Of a DNA stretch of 64,000 nucleotides, positions 49,675 through 57,581 are shown in pieces. Within the stretch, counting starts at the first letter, position 1. Each line of letters begins with the position of its first letter. A program made the position numbers and the translations under genes. The notes below the pieces were generated by a model. That model was not told the origin of the DNA and did not search any database. It saw only the letters and a program-made list of their open reading frames with translations. This DNA is from Achromobacter anxifer (GTDB taxonomy: Bacteria > Pseudomonadota > Gammaproteobacteria > Burkholderiales > Burkholderiaceae_B): NCBI RefSeq assembly GCF_903652925.1, contig NZ_CAHLAR010000005.1:310001-374000 (forward strand), written 5' to 3'.

Positions 49675-49782
49675 GGTGTTTCCTTCCGGTGTGATGATGG
49701 GCGCTCTAAAAGATGGAGAGCAATCGCTTAGCGTTGCTCGAGGTTGTCCTCGAAGGGTATAGCGCTAGTATTACGAGCGCAT

Positions 49783-49810
49783 TTGCAAAACGCATAAAAC
49801 CGCATATACT
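49783..49810 (+). promoter_or_regulatory. Promoter of the TATACT family
   Basis: -35 TTGCAA (49783-49788), 16-base spacer, -10 TATACT (49805-49810). Confidence 0.8.
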
Positions 49811-49839
49811 ACCGCCAGTTTTAACAGCTCGTACCTACC

Positions 49840-50544
49840 ATGAAAGTTAAAGATACCCTCTATGCGGCGACGGTCATCTTGGGCACCCTCATCATGCTTG
49901 CTGGCGCGTACCTGGCGGTGAAGGCGCTCCAAAATCTCACGTTCGGTTTCGAGCCGATTGCTGAGCAGGACCGTGCTTGGATGTCTTGGCTGGGGTCGCC
50001 GACCACTACCTATTGGTACGAAGGTCATTCCTTTATGATGGGGATGATGGTGTTCGTGTTGGGTCTGGGCATTGCTGTCGCGCATCAGTCTGTAGCTCCG
50101 GCAATTGCGGGTGTATTGCTCGCGGCCGTGCTGGCAATTACCGGAAACCCGGACTGGACTGTCCGTGCAGGCCTTCTGGACGGCACGATTCGTATCGGCT
50201 GCTATGTGCCTGAAACTGCGGAATGTCGCGAAATGCTGGGCCTGGCTCGAGATAGCGCACAGTCGCGATATGCGTCAAAAGATGATCAAGCCAAGGGGAT
50301 GATCGACGCTGAGTGGTATACCAAGCGACTCACGGATGTGGTGCCGGCAGAAGTTCACGACAAGGTGGTCTTCTACGTCTTGCCTGGCATAGCCATTGCG
50401 CGCATGTTGGCGCATTGGGGTAACGCGGATCAGCTCAAAGCAGTGATCGAAACACAGAGGCAGGAAGCCAAGGACCTTCGCGAACGGCTGCTTGAAGAGG
50501 GATTGCAGGCTGGCCAGACGCAAGGCCCGGAGGCGTCGCAATGA
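49840..50544 (+). CDS. Integral membrane protein with coiled-coil tail
   Basis: 234 residues. Hydrophobic segments at about 7-30, 66-80 and 86-104 (MMGMMVFVLGLGIAVAH, IAGVLLAAVLAITG) and one near 170-186; the final 35 residues are a charged coiled coil (QLKAVIETQRQEAKDLRERL). The loop CYVPETAEC has a Cys pair that may be periplasmic. It overlaps the next gene by ATGA. No family recognised. Confidence 0.75.
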   Translation: MKVKDTLYAATVILGTLIMLAGAYLAVKALQNLTFGFEPIAEQDRAWMSWLGSPTTTYWYEGHSFMMGMMVFVLGLGIAVAHQSVAPAIAGVLLAAVLAITGNPDWTVRAGLLDGTIRIGCYVPETAECREMLGLARDSAQSRYASKDDQAKGMIDAEWYTKRLTDVVPAEVHDKVVFYVLPGIAIARMLAHWGNADQLKAVIETQRQEAKDLRERLLEEGLQAGQTQGPEASQ

Positions 50545-50921
50545 GCGCGGAAGCTGAAGTCCTGCGTGCGGCATTGAACAAAATCGCCGCCATCCCCAAC
50601 CGCGCGGTTGGCGCCGACTGGGAAGAAATCGAGGAAGCCCGTGCCATTGCTGACGCGGCGTTGTATGGCGACGGCAATCCGGCAGAAGCCCTCAAGTATT
50701 GTCCCACCTGCCACACAGGCTATCCGGAGTATGGCTTCGGTGCAGGCTATCTGGCGGCGCGCGGCTGCTGCGAGAGCTGTGCGCCGGCTAGCCTCGCGGA
50801 GTCCTCGACGTCGGTACCGAGCCGGGGAGTGGGCGAGGGGTACCGGCTCACTGCCGCAGAGATGGATGCCATTTTCACGCCTGCGCGTTTCGCTCGACCG
50901 CGTCGTCGCGATAGCGCGTAG
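50541..50921 (+). CDS. Zinc-ribbon hypothetical protein
   Basis: 126 residues. CPTCHTG and CCESC about 20 residues later make a likely zinc ribbon; before it lies a helical segment (ALNKIAAIPN...EEARAIADAAL) of a kind common in phage orphans. Coupled by ATGA to the membrane-protein gene. Function unknown. Confidence 0.7.
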   Translation: MSAEAEVLRAALNKIAAIPNRAVGADWEEIEEARAIADAALYGDGNPAEALKYCPTCHTGYPEYGFGAGYLAARGCCESCAPASLAESSTSVPSRGVGEGYRLTAAEMDAIFTPARFARPRRRDSA

Positions 50922-51004
50922 ACCGGGCGCTATACCTTCTTGAGGAACACCTCACAATTCTGGCCGCCACCGCGACCAGGTGGACACCACTCAGAAGGAA
51001 AGAC

Positions 51005-51520
51005 ATGATCAACGCAAACGACCAACTGGCCCTGGCAACAACCGCTCTCGTGGACCTGCACAACGGCTATCCCCACAAGGAGATCGCTGCGGCTCAAGGC
51101 CTGGGCCTTACGACGCTCATCACCGAACTGGTCGATGCCCAGCGTTCGAGCGGCTATGACGACGAGGGAGCCTGGGACATCGAGGGCACCCGTCACATAC
51201 CGGTGGCTGCAACCACGCGGCCTTCGGGACTTCTTGCCAAGTTCCTGGCTCTCCTGGATGCGGCTGATGCAGTCAAGGTCGACGGTGGTCCGTTGCTGAC
51301 CTCGTGGGACATTTCTGAAACCACGGGAGCGCGCGACAACCAGCTCGTTCGCTTTGCCTGGGAATCCGAAGGACTGTGCTTTAGCGCGATTCTGACCGAA
51401 GAAGGCATCGCGCAGGGCACATACAACGCGGCGACTGGCGAGTTTATCGTCGAAGACATGGAGGGAGAGACCACTACGGTCGTGCTCCACGCTTTGAGCG
51501 CCTTGAAGCTGGCTGACTAA
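51005..51520 (+). CDS. Hypothetical protein
   Basis: 171 residues, acidic, with alternating strands in its C-terminal half (LVRFAWESEGLCFSAILTE; YNAATGEFIVEDMEG). CAGAAGGAAAGAC gives a strong ribosome site before ATG 51005. A terminator follows. No family recognised. Confidence 0.75.
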   Translation: MINANDQLALATTALVDLHNGYPHKEIAAAQGLGLTTLITELVDAQRSSGYDDEGAWDIEGTRHIPVAATTRPSGLLAKFLALLDAADAVKVDGGPLLTSWDISETTGARDNQLVRFAWESEGLCFSAILTEEGIAQGTYNAATGEFIVEDMEGETTTVVLHALSALKLAD

Positions 51521-51537
51521 CGCCAGAAACTACCTCG

Positions 51538-51566
51538 AAGAGCTACACGCCGTGTAGCTCTTTTTT
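51538..51566 (+). terminator. Rho-independent terminator
   Basis: Stem AAGAGCTACAC/GTGTAGCTCTT (51538-51562) running into a T-run. Confidence 0.9.
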
Positions 51567-51585
51567 CATTTCGACAACTAATGCA

Positions 51586-51614
51586 TGGTAGTTATTCGCA
51601 ACTCAAGGTATACT
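51586..51614 (+). promoter_or_regulatory. Promoter of the TATACT family
   Basis: -35 TGGTAG (51586-51591), 17-base spacer ending CAAGG, -10 TATACT (51609-51614). Confidence 0.7.
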
Positions 51615-51637
51615 ATCTGCATACATCAGGACTTAGT

Positions 51638-51991
51638 ATGTCGAAAACCTCCGTCGTCGAAATCCGCCCCGCACTGCGCAGTCTGCTGCTGGCTCATGGC
51701 TTCAACTCTCAGCGCTATAACCCGAATTTGGATCCTGGCGAGTACCTGAACAAGGTGCTCACGGCCGGGAACATGCCTCACTTCAAGGTCGAAGGTATCG
51801 ACAATGATTTCATTGTCGAGGACTCGCTGATCATGGTCGAGGTGACGCCTGGGGAGCTCGTGCAGCTGGTGGCACAGGAGATCGACTACCACGAAGATGG
51901 CGTCTCGATCTTCAGCAAGCGCGGTCTGAAGTTGCTGGAAGACGCCGGCGTGGATCCGGCGGCCGTCAGGGCCTTGCAATCGAAAGGCTAA
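51638..51991 (+). CDS. Hypothetical protein
   Basis: 117 residues, soluble. 'RPALRSLLLAHGFNSQRYNPNLDPGEYLNKVL' is helical; then strands around IVEDSLIMVEVTPGEL. No family recognised. First of three genes spaced by six bases each, so they form one operon. Confidence 0.7.
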   Translation: MSKTSVVEIRPALRSLLLAHGFNSQRYNPNLDPGEYLNKVLTAGNMPHFKVEGIDNDFIVEDSLIMVEVTPGELVQLVAQEIDYHEDGVSIFSKRGLKLLEDAGVDPAAVRALQSKG

Positions 51992-51997
51992 GGCACC

Positions 51998-52285
51998 ATG
52001 ACCCCCAAAATCTTCAAACGGCGGGTGACTTTCGACATTGTGGTCATGGCCCACGACGAGGCAGAAGCCTCGGAAGCGGTTGACCGCCATACGATCATTG
52101 ATGGCGTCTCGCGTAGGCTTGGCCCCTTGGTCGAAGTGACAGACGTCTCTCAACTCCCGCCCGGCTGGAACGGCGGTGAACTCGCCTTCAGCAAGTGGGC
52201 TCGCGAGCCCTGGCACGAAAAGTCCATCAAACACTGGCTCAACCGCCGCAAGGCCGAAGCCGAAACCGAAACACCCCAGAGCTGA
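51998..52285 (+). CDS. Hypothetical small protein
   Basis: 95 residues. It begins MTPKIFKRRVTFDIVVMAHDE, a strand-helix pair, and ends with a basic and acidic helix. CTAAGGCACC precedes ATG 51998. No family recognised. Confidence 0.7.
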   Translation: MTPKIFKRRVTFDIVVMAHDEAEASEAVDRHTIIDGVSRRLGPLVEVTDVSQLPPGWNGGELAFSKWAREPWHEKSIKHWLNRRKAEAETETPQS

Positions 52286-52291
52286 GCCGTT

Positions 52292-52720
52292 ATGCATCGC
52301 GTCATGTGCCCCTATTGTGATCGCCAGGCAGCGCTTGTCACCGGCCGTACCATCTACCCTCGCCGCGAAGACCTGTTCCCGCTGTCGTTTTGGCATTGCG
52401 AGTCCTGCGATGCCTACGTCGGTTGCCACAAGAAAGGCGCCTGGACGAATGAAGGAGGCAAACGGGTCATCAGCGATGGTTCGCTACCCCTGGGCCGCCT
52501 GGCCAATGCAACGCTGCGCCGGCTCAAGCAGGCCGCGCACGCCGAGTTCGACCCCCTTTGGCGATCGGGTGAGATGACCCGCCTGGAGGCCTACACCTGG
52601 CTGGCCAAGGAGCTGGGCATCAGCGCCAGCAACTGTCACATTGGCATGATGGATGAGGACACTTGCAAGGCGGTCGTGGCCATCATGCGGCGCTCGCGCG
52701 CTGCTGTGGCTCATGTTTGA
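52292..52720 (+). CDS. DUF3268-type zinc-finger-containing protein
   Basis: 142 residues. It has the family outline: MCPYCDRQAALV, then IYPRREDL.PLSFWHCESCDAYVGCH, then PLGRLANATLRRLKQAAHAEFDPLW and LGISASNCHIGMMD. Four to six Cys (two CxxC pairs plus CH) bind zinc. DUF3268 proteins are common in phages and mobile elements; function not established. Last gene of a three-gene unit. Confidence 0.85.
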   Translation: MHRVMCPYCDRQAALVTGRTIYPRREDLFPLSFWHCESCDAYVGCHKKGAWTNEGGKRVISDGSLPLGRLANATLRRLKQAAHAEFDPLWRSGEMTRLEAYTWLAKELGISASNCHIGMMDEDTCKAVVAIMRRSRAAVAHV

Positions 52721-52742
52721 TTGGAGTTTGACGGCTAACAAG

Positions 52743-52771
52743 TAGGCAAAAGACAGCATAACAGGTATACT
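52743..52771 (+). promoter_or_regulatory. Promoter of the TATACT family
   Basis: -35 TAGGCA (52743-52748), 17-base spacer, -10 TATACT (52766-52771). Its GTAGGCA.AAAG start is almost identical to the promoter at 54131. Confidence 0.85.
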
Positions 52772-52821
52772 ATGAAGCTAGATTTCTCATCTTGTCTTCC
52801 AGGTACACCGGAGTCGAGCCT

Positions 52822-54126
52822 ATGCTTTTGCCTGTCGATCCTTCCCTCAAGCCGTCTTTCACCGACCGAGCGCCCAGCATTCTCGGTGTGCATGCAGTCC
52901 GGCATCCGGATTCGCTTGATAAACCAGACCAGCCTATCCGATTCAGCCATTGGAACGGTACCAAATGGGGCCGGCTGGCGGACTCTCCGCTCGAGGCACG
53001 ACCTGCTGATAGCCGTGGCCGTGGTCGCCCGCGCCTTACCCCTCTGCTGCACTGCTCCCACTGGGAGGCCCAGCAGGGAAACATCCAGCACGCCCCGTCG
53101 GGCAGCCCCGCGGGCGGAGCGGTTGCCCGTGAGATCGTAGGATTTCTGACGGAGAAGGGCCCGCAAAGCTTCGACGTCATCGCGCACGGCATCTCCGGCA
53201 TGAAGGGGGAGATGCTCACCCGCGATGCGGTTGATAGCTCGTTGATCGACCTGGTCGAGCAAGGCAGCGTGGTTTGCAAGGCCGGATACACCGGGCACGC
53301 GCCTGAGAATTTCTTCTGCCTTCCTGCTGCCGAGGTGGCCGATCCTCAGGTCGAGACCGATGATACTGCTGCACTTATCGAGGAGGCTACCAGGGGCGTA
53401 CTGATGCCCGAGCCTGCGGTGCCTGCGGTGCAGCCGGAACCCGTATCGAGCGCCGTCCAGGAAGCTCCTCCGGCCCCAATCAAGGTTGTCGCACCCATCC
53501 CCATCCAGGACGACTATCAGCTCGAGGCCGACCTGGAACTCGTTGTTCCTGTGCTGCGTGAGCTGGGCGGACAGCCATTTGGCGGCCTGTACGTCGAAAT
53601 GGACCTGCGCTATCCCGGCCAGTTCATCGACGCTGCTCGCCTGGCGGGCTCCATGCGGGCGGCAATCATGCGTGGGCAGGTGAAGCTGAAAGAGGTGAAC
53701 CGGGGAGGAGAGTTGTCTTACGTGCCGGCCGAGGCCATGCGCGCGAATGAGTGCATCTACCAGGTCCGTCCTGAGCTGCCTGCGATCACCCTCGAGGCAT
53801 TGATCCATCAATTGCTGCTGACCCTACGTGCCAACCCGCCGCTGCGCCCGCTGGTGCTGCTCGACCGGCTCACGCACCTGTTCCCTCAGCACCTGGTGAC
53901 GACCGTAGGGGTGAGGGCGGCACTCCAGCACTGTGAGTCGATGAACCTCATCGTGTGTGTCGACAAGGCCTACACCGTCAAAAAGCTGGCAGCAGTGGCC
54001 GTCGACCCACGGTTCCGGGCCACAGCAGATGGCGTGGAGATCACCGATGGCCAGTCCACGATCGTACTGTCGCCAGAGTCGGCGGGCGCCTTGCGCGCGC
54101 TGCTCAATCTGTCGGTGAACGCCTAG
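52822..54126 (+). CDS. Winged-helix-array protein, tandem paralogue 1
   Basis: 434 residues. The N-terminal ~50 residues (HPDSLDKPDQPIRFSHWNGTKWG) and C-terminal ~40 (GVEITDGQSTIVLSPESAGALRALL) are shared with the two following proteins. Between them lie three winged-helix-like units: EIVGFLTEKGPQSFDVIAHG (about 105-155), LELVVPVLRELGGQPFGGLYVEMD (about 230-285) and 'LIHQLLLTLRANPPLRPLVL' (about 330-395), with a Pro/Ala linker at about 190-225. Such arrays suggest binding to DNA or to modular partners. ATG 52822 was chosen; TTG 52792 is possible. Not a known family to me. Confidence 0.7.
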   Translation: MLLPVDPSLKPSFTDRAPSILGVHAVRHPDSLDKPDQPIRFSHWNGTKWGRLADSPLEARPADSRGRGRPRLTPLLHCSHWEAQQGNIQHAPSGSPAGGAVAREIVGFLTEKGPQSFDVIAHGISGMKGEMLTRDAVDSSLIDLVEQGSVVCKAGYTGHAPENFFCLPAAEVADPQVETDDTAALIEEATRGVLMPEPAVPAVQPEPVSSAVQEAPPAPIKVVAPIPIQDDYQLEADLELVVPVLRELGGQPFGGLYVEMDLRYPGQFIDAARLAGSMRAAIMRGQVKLKEVNRGGELSYVPAEAMRANECIYQVRPELPAITLEALIHQLLLTLRANPPLRPLVLLDRLTHLFPQHLVTTVGVRAALQHCESMNLIVCVDKAYTVKKLAAVAVDPRFRATADGVEITDGQSTIVLSPESAGALRALLNLSVNA

Positions 54127-54130
54127 AAGG

Positions 54131-54159
54131 TAGGCATAAAGCACTAAAAGCGGTATACT
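54131..54159 (+). promoter_or_regulatory. Promoter of the TATACT family
   Basis: -35 TAGGCA (54131-54136), 17-base spacer, -10 TATACT (54154-54159). It begins right after the paralogue 1 stop. The leader to ATG 54248 is about 80 bases and includes a small inverted repeat, CTCGA..TCGAG. Confidence 0.85.
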
Positions 54160-54247
54160 TTGGCTCTGCTTTTACTCGCTCGATCTAGTGGGTCGAGACT
54201 TTATCCTGATCATTTAGCGTCGGACCCCGCGCCGGCTCGTACCCGTA

Positions 54248-54901
54248 ATGAAAACATTCACAGGCACCATCTCTAAAGGCACCCCTCCCCGCGCGGGCAA
54301 CTACCGGGTGTACGACAAGGACAAGAAGCCGTTGGGCTATGCGCACTGGCATGGCGAAAAATGGGGGCCCCGCACCTTTGATGCGGAGCAGCTCAACAGC
54401 GATCCAAGCGCGGCGCGCGCGCAGAGCCGGATCGTTTTTTGGGGCAGTGGTGTGCGAGCACAGCGCAAACGTACCATTCCATTCGAAACGGTCACCATCC
54501 GCGGTGATGTGACACAGGTGCTGTTGTCCACAGCCACCGGGCTCCCCACTGGGGTGATTCTGCGCCCGCACGTCAGGGCCGGCGAAGAGGAGCCGAAAAA
54601 GGTCTATTGCACGATTCCCGCACAAGTGGCGCAGGACGTGGAAGGTGTATCGGAAGACGGTGCACTCGAAATCTTGGCTCAACGCATGGTCGAGCCGTTG
54701 CGCCAGTGGCGGGGCGAGGTCGGTGATCAGTTCACCTGGGTACAGGCCATCCATCTGAAGGCCATCCCCCGCAAGCGATCGACGCCGATTCGCCCGACCA
54801 TCAGCCTGCGTGGGTCGCGGCTGAAGCTCACGGCCGGCGGCAAGACACTCAATTTGACCGTGAAGGCCACAAACGTCCTGCGGCAAATGCTGGGCGAATA
54901 A
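54248..54901 (+). CDS. Tandem paralogue 2
   Basis: 217 residues with the shared N-terminal domain (ISKGTPPRAGNYRVYDKDKK, then LGYAHWHGEKWGPRTFDAEQ) and C-terminal domain (SLRGSRLKLTAGGKTLNLTV, ending NVLRQMLGE). Where paralogue 1 has winged helices this one has a middle region of mixed composition (QDVEGVSEDGALEILAQRMV) with no clear DNA-binding unit. It may be the minimal form. No known family recognised. Confidence 0.7.
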   Translation: MKTFTGTISKGTPPRAGNYRVYDKDKKPLGYAHWHGEKWGPRTFDAEQLNSDPSAARAQSRIVFWGSGVRAQRKRTIPFETVTIRGDVTQVLLSTATGLPTGVILRPHVRAGEEEPKKVYCTIPAQVAQDVEGVSEDGALEILAQRMVEPLRQWRGEVGDQFTWVQAIHLKAIPRKRSTPIRPTISLRGSRLKLTAGGKTLNLTVKATNVLRQMLGE

Positions 54902-54910
54902 GGAATCCAC

Positions 54911-55819
54911 ATGACACAAATTCAATCCGTACTGCAACAAGGCTCCCCTGCCGATCCCGGCCTCTACTTGGTCAGGAGGCGCCTTGGCCCGGAATTCCGT
55001 CATTTCGACGGTGAGCGCTGGAGCACTCGCGTGTGGAACCCCTGGGATCACTCCAAGCGCGACCTCGAAAACCTGCGCCGCGGTTGGCGCTCGTTCCAAA
55101 GCCTGGGTTGGCTGCCGGCGGAAATCGTCTCCGCACCGAGTCGTGCCGAGCTGGAGGCGCCCGCCGGCGCGTGGCGAACCGGCAAGCCCGTCAAACCGGA
55201 CGTCTACCGGGTGCTGTCCGAGCTGACGGTGGGCACGCGGGACATCGTCGTGTATCGGATCTGGAGCGGATTCAGCTGGGGCCCGGCGGCATTCGACCCC
55301 ATCACGGCAATGCTCAACTTCCTCCAGCAGCCTACGATCAGCAAGCACCATCGCGCCGTGAAATGGACCGAGATGGATGTCGGGGCCCGGCGTACCCTCG
55401 AGGCAATTCGCTTCCCGTCGAAAATCGAAGACCTGCGCCACAAGGTGCGTGCCCGCGCGCCCAGGCAAGGGTCTATTAATGATCTGGCTTTGAGCTATCT
55501 GCGGCAGAACCCAGGCTCGTTTGCACACGAAGTGGGAGACCATCTGGAACAGGTCACGGGCCGGCCGCTGGTGCATGCCGCAGTGCTTCATACGCTGTAT
55601 GCGAACGGCCTCGTTCATCGGGAAATGGGTCATAACCGCAATGCGCCCAGCTTCCGCTATTTCGTCGCCCCGCCGAACTTCGATGGGGTCAAGGGCCGTG
55701 TCGTGGATGACATCCTGATCGCTCCCGCAGGCGGTTCGATCGTGATTTCCGGCTCGGGAGGAAAGTTCGTCCTCGATGCCACGGCAATGGCCTACGTCCG
55801 CGCCGCGTTCGCAAACTGA
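54911..55819 (+). CDS. Tandem paralogue 3 with winged helix
   Basis: 302 residues. The N-terminal domain appears as LQQGSPADPGLYLVRRRLG...FRHFDGERWSTRVW, and a second copy-like stretch at about 85-125 (WRTGKPVKPDVYRVLSELT...YRIWSGFSWGPAAF) makes it a double. A winged helix follows (about 190-255, 'LALSYLRQNPGSFAHEVGDH', HTLYANGLVHREMG), and the C-terminal domain closes it (APAGGSIVISGSGGKFVLDA). TAAGGAAT precedes ATG 54911. No known family recognised. Confidence 0.7.
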   Translation: MTQIQSVLQQGSPADPGLYLVRRRLGPEFRHFDGERWSTRVWNPWDHSKRDLENLRRGWRSFQSLGWLPAEIVSAPSRAELEAPAGAWRTGKPVKPDVYRVLSELTVGTRDIVVYRIWSGFSWGPAAFDPITAMLNFLQQPTISKHHRAVKWTEMDVGARRTLEAIRFPSKIEDLRHKVRARAPRQGSINDLALSYLRQNPGSFAHEVGDHLEQVTGRPLVHAAVLHTLYANGLVHREMGHNRNAPSFRYFVAPPNFDGVKGRVVDDILIAPAGGSIVISGSGGKFVLDATAMAYVRAAFAN

Positions 55820-55834
55820 GAGACACGCGCAGTT

Positions 55835-56374
55835 ATGGCGAAGCTCCCCGCCGGCCGTGGAAAGCCGATCCTCTACCTCGACTATGACGGGGTGCTGCAC
55901 CCGGAGAATGTCGTGCGTACGCGCCGGCGGGGACCCGTTCTGTCAGGCTACCCAGGGCATTTGCTGTTCGAGCACGTCGAGGCTCTTCACCACGCTCTTG
56001 AGCCTTACCCTGAAGTGCTCATCGTGCTGAGCACGACCTGGGTGCAGGTCCAGCGCTATTCGCGCGCGCGTCGCCACCTCGGACCACTGCTGCCTCGGGT
56101 GATCGGGGCCACCTACCACTCGGCGATGCCCAAGGACGTGTTCCAGGGCATGTCGCGTGGTCTTCAGGTGTGGGCGGACGTGCGCCGGCGCCAGCCCGGC
56201 GCCTGGTTGGCGCTGGATGACGACGCGCACGATTGGCCGGCGTGGGCCAGGGGCAACCTGGTGCACACTGATGATGAGTTCGGCGTTGCGCATCCCGCTG
56301 TATGGGCCGAGTTCCACTCGAAGCTCGAGCAGGCCGTCTTGGCCGTACGAAGCGCCAACCAGGTGCCCGCATGA
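55835..56374 (+). CDS. HAD-type protein (Swiss Army Knife RNA-repair HAD group)
   Basis: 179 residues. ILYLDYDGVLHPE (Asp16, Asp18), LIVLSTTWVQ and WLALDDDAHDWP are motifs I, II and IV; LHP and STTW tie it to the protein at 44495. It follows the three tandem paralogues by 15 bases and so may share their transcript. A polynucleotide or nucleotide phosphatase role is inferred. Confidence 0.75.
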   Translation: MAKLPAGRGKPILYLDYDGVLHPENVVRTRRRGPVLSGYPGHLLFEHVEALHHALEPYPEVLIVLSTTWVQVQRYSRARRHLGPLLPRVIGATYHSAMPKDVFQGMSRGLQVWADVRRRQPGAWLALDDDAHDWPAWARGNLVHTDDEFGVAHPAVWAEFHSKLEQAVLAVRSANQVPA

Positions 56375-56958
56375 CCTGGTTCGACTCTTCTGCACATCAG
56401 GCGCTTCGATCCCTCAAGACGCTGTCAGAACGAAATCTGGCCCTGGAGTCCTTTCTCGGGCCGATCGGTGGATTCACCCCGGCCGCAGTGGCGCAGCTTC
56501 GCATGACCGAGCGGGAGATAGCCGGATGGCGCGCCGCGCTGGAGATCGAACGCGCGCGGCTGCGTCACCGGGTGAGCATCGCACCGCGCAACCAACTCCT
56601 TCGACTGCTGGCGGCGGTTGGATTGCTGCTGCTCCTTTACTGGCCATGCCGCGCTGAAAGCCCGGAAGGCGCTGCGGCCGTGGCTATGTTCTCGGTCGCA
56701 GTGCAGCTTGGCCTTTGGCGGGCACATCGCAGATTTGGCGCCAGGGCGCAGGAAGCGGAGCACCTGGTGGAAATGCTGGCGCCGGCCGAAGCAACGCTCA
56801 TTGCCGAGGCGAGGGCGGTTGCCCAGAAACAAGATCCACAGTCCCCAGATCGGTTGATGCTCGAGCACATCGGCGCCCAGGGCCGACAGCCCACTGTCCT
56901 CGAGATCGCGGCGCTGCGTGCGATGGAGAGATCGCGACTGATGGCGATGTGCTTCTGA
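56371..56958 (+). CDS. Hypothetical membrane protein
   Basis: 195 residues: helical first part (ALRSLKTLSERNLALESFLG), two hydrophobic segments at about 78-110 (LLRLLAAVGLLLLLYWPC and AAAVAMFSVAVQLGLW) and a long helical tail. It overlaps the HAD gene by ATGA. No family recognised. Confidence 0.7.
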   Translation: MTWFDSSAHQALRSLKTLSERNLALESFLGPIGGFTPAAVAQLRMTEREIAGWRAALEIERARLRHRVSIAPRNQLLRLLAAVGLLLLLYWPCRAESPEGAAAVAMFSVAVQLGLWRAHRRFGARAQEAEHLVEMLAPAEATLIAEARAVAQKQDPQSPDRLMLEHIGAQGRQPTVLEIAALRAMERSRLMAMCF

Positions 56959-56980
56959 TTAGCTCAGTCGTGGCGGAGTG

Positions 56981-57009
56981 TAGTCATAAAACATAATCTG
57001 ACATATAAT
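56981..57009 (+). promoter_or_regulatory. Promoter of the dispersed family, TATAAT variant
   Basis: -35 TAGTCA (56981-56986), 17-base spacer, -10 TATAAT (57004-57009). Confidence 0.75.
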
Positions 57010-57039
57010 TGTCCTAATCCACCACATCAGCTCTACCTC

Positions 57040-57381
57040 ATGTCCCAAACGCCACTGCTGCAATTTCGCCTCATCAAGACCACGCGCCGGCTGACCTTCG
57101 ATATCGTCGGTCAGCACCCAAGCGTCACGTACCTGGGCGACGATGACGGCCCCTATTTCAAGTTCACCGCCCGCAACGGCTACGAGGTGATCTCCCGCAG
57201 CCGCATGGACATCCAGACCGAGCGTCTGTGGCTGCTGGGCGCCAAGCACGCGGTGGAGTCGCGCTCGGGCTCGATGGTATTCTCGTCCGACGAGAAGCGT
57301 GATGGCGCCTACTACAACTTCCTGCTGGCTATCCACGAATGGGCGGCCCACAACAACGGCGTCGCCGAGCAACTCCCCTGA
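57040..57381 (+). CDS. Hypothetical small protein
   Basis: 113 residues, strand-rich (LQFRLIKTTRRLTFDIVGQH, YFKFTARNGYEVISR) with a C-terminal helix (YYNFLLAIHEWAAHNNGV). Single gene with its own promoter. No family recognised. Confidence 0.7.
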   Translation: MSQTPLLQFRLIKTTRRLTFDIVGQHPSVTYLGDDDGPYFKFTARNGYEVISRSRMDIQTERLWLLGAKHAVESRSGSMVFSSDEKRDGAYYNFLLAIHEWAAHNNGVAEQLP

Positions 57382-57398
57382 AGACGCTTGCAGGTTCG

Positions 57399-57433
57399 GC
57401 GGAGTTTCTGCCTCAGAAACGCAAAAACTCCGC
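57399..57433 (+). terminator. Inverted repeat, possible terminator
   Basis: GCGGAGTTT/AAACTCCGC arms (57399-57407 and 57425-57433) around a 17-base loop. No T-run follows, so intrinsic termination is doubtful. Confidence 0.35.
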
Positions 57434-57455
57434 AGCGCTTCAGTAGACCTGGATG

Positions 57456-57484
57456 TTCACATAAAGCAAAAAGCTGCATATAAT
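57456..57484 (+). promoter_or_regulatory. Promoter of the dispersed family, TATAAT variant
   Basis: -35 TTCACA (57456-57461), 17-base spacer, -10 TATAAT (57479-57484). The leader to ATG 57582 is about 90 bases, long for this window. Confidence 0.75.
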
Positions 57485-57581
57485 TAAAGCACGTCGTGCG
57501 GGTGGCGAGCTACTTGCATGACCGATGTTTCTGGCCTGGCTTAAGCTCGGCTTCTGCGCCGTTTGGCAGAAAACCTACCGC

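Noticed and set aside
54185-55900. 571-residue open frame on the minus strand
   Set aside because: It lies exactly opposite the two tandem paralogues, which have promoters, ribosome sites and shared domains. High GC gives long antisense frames here.
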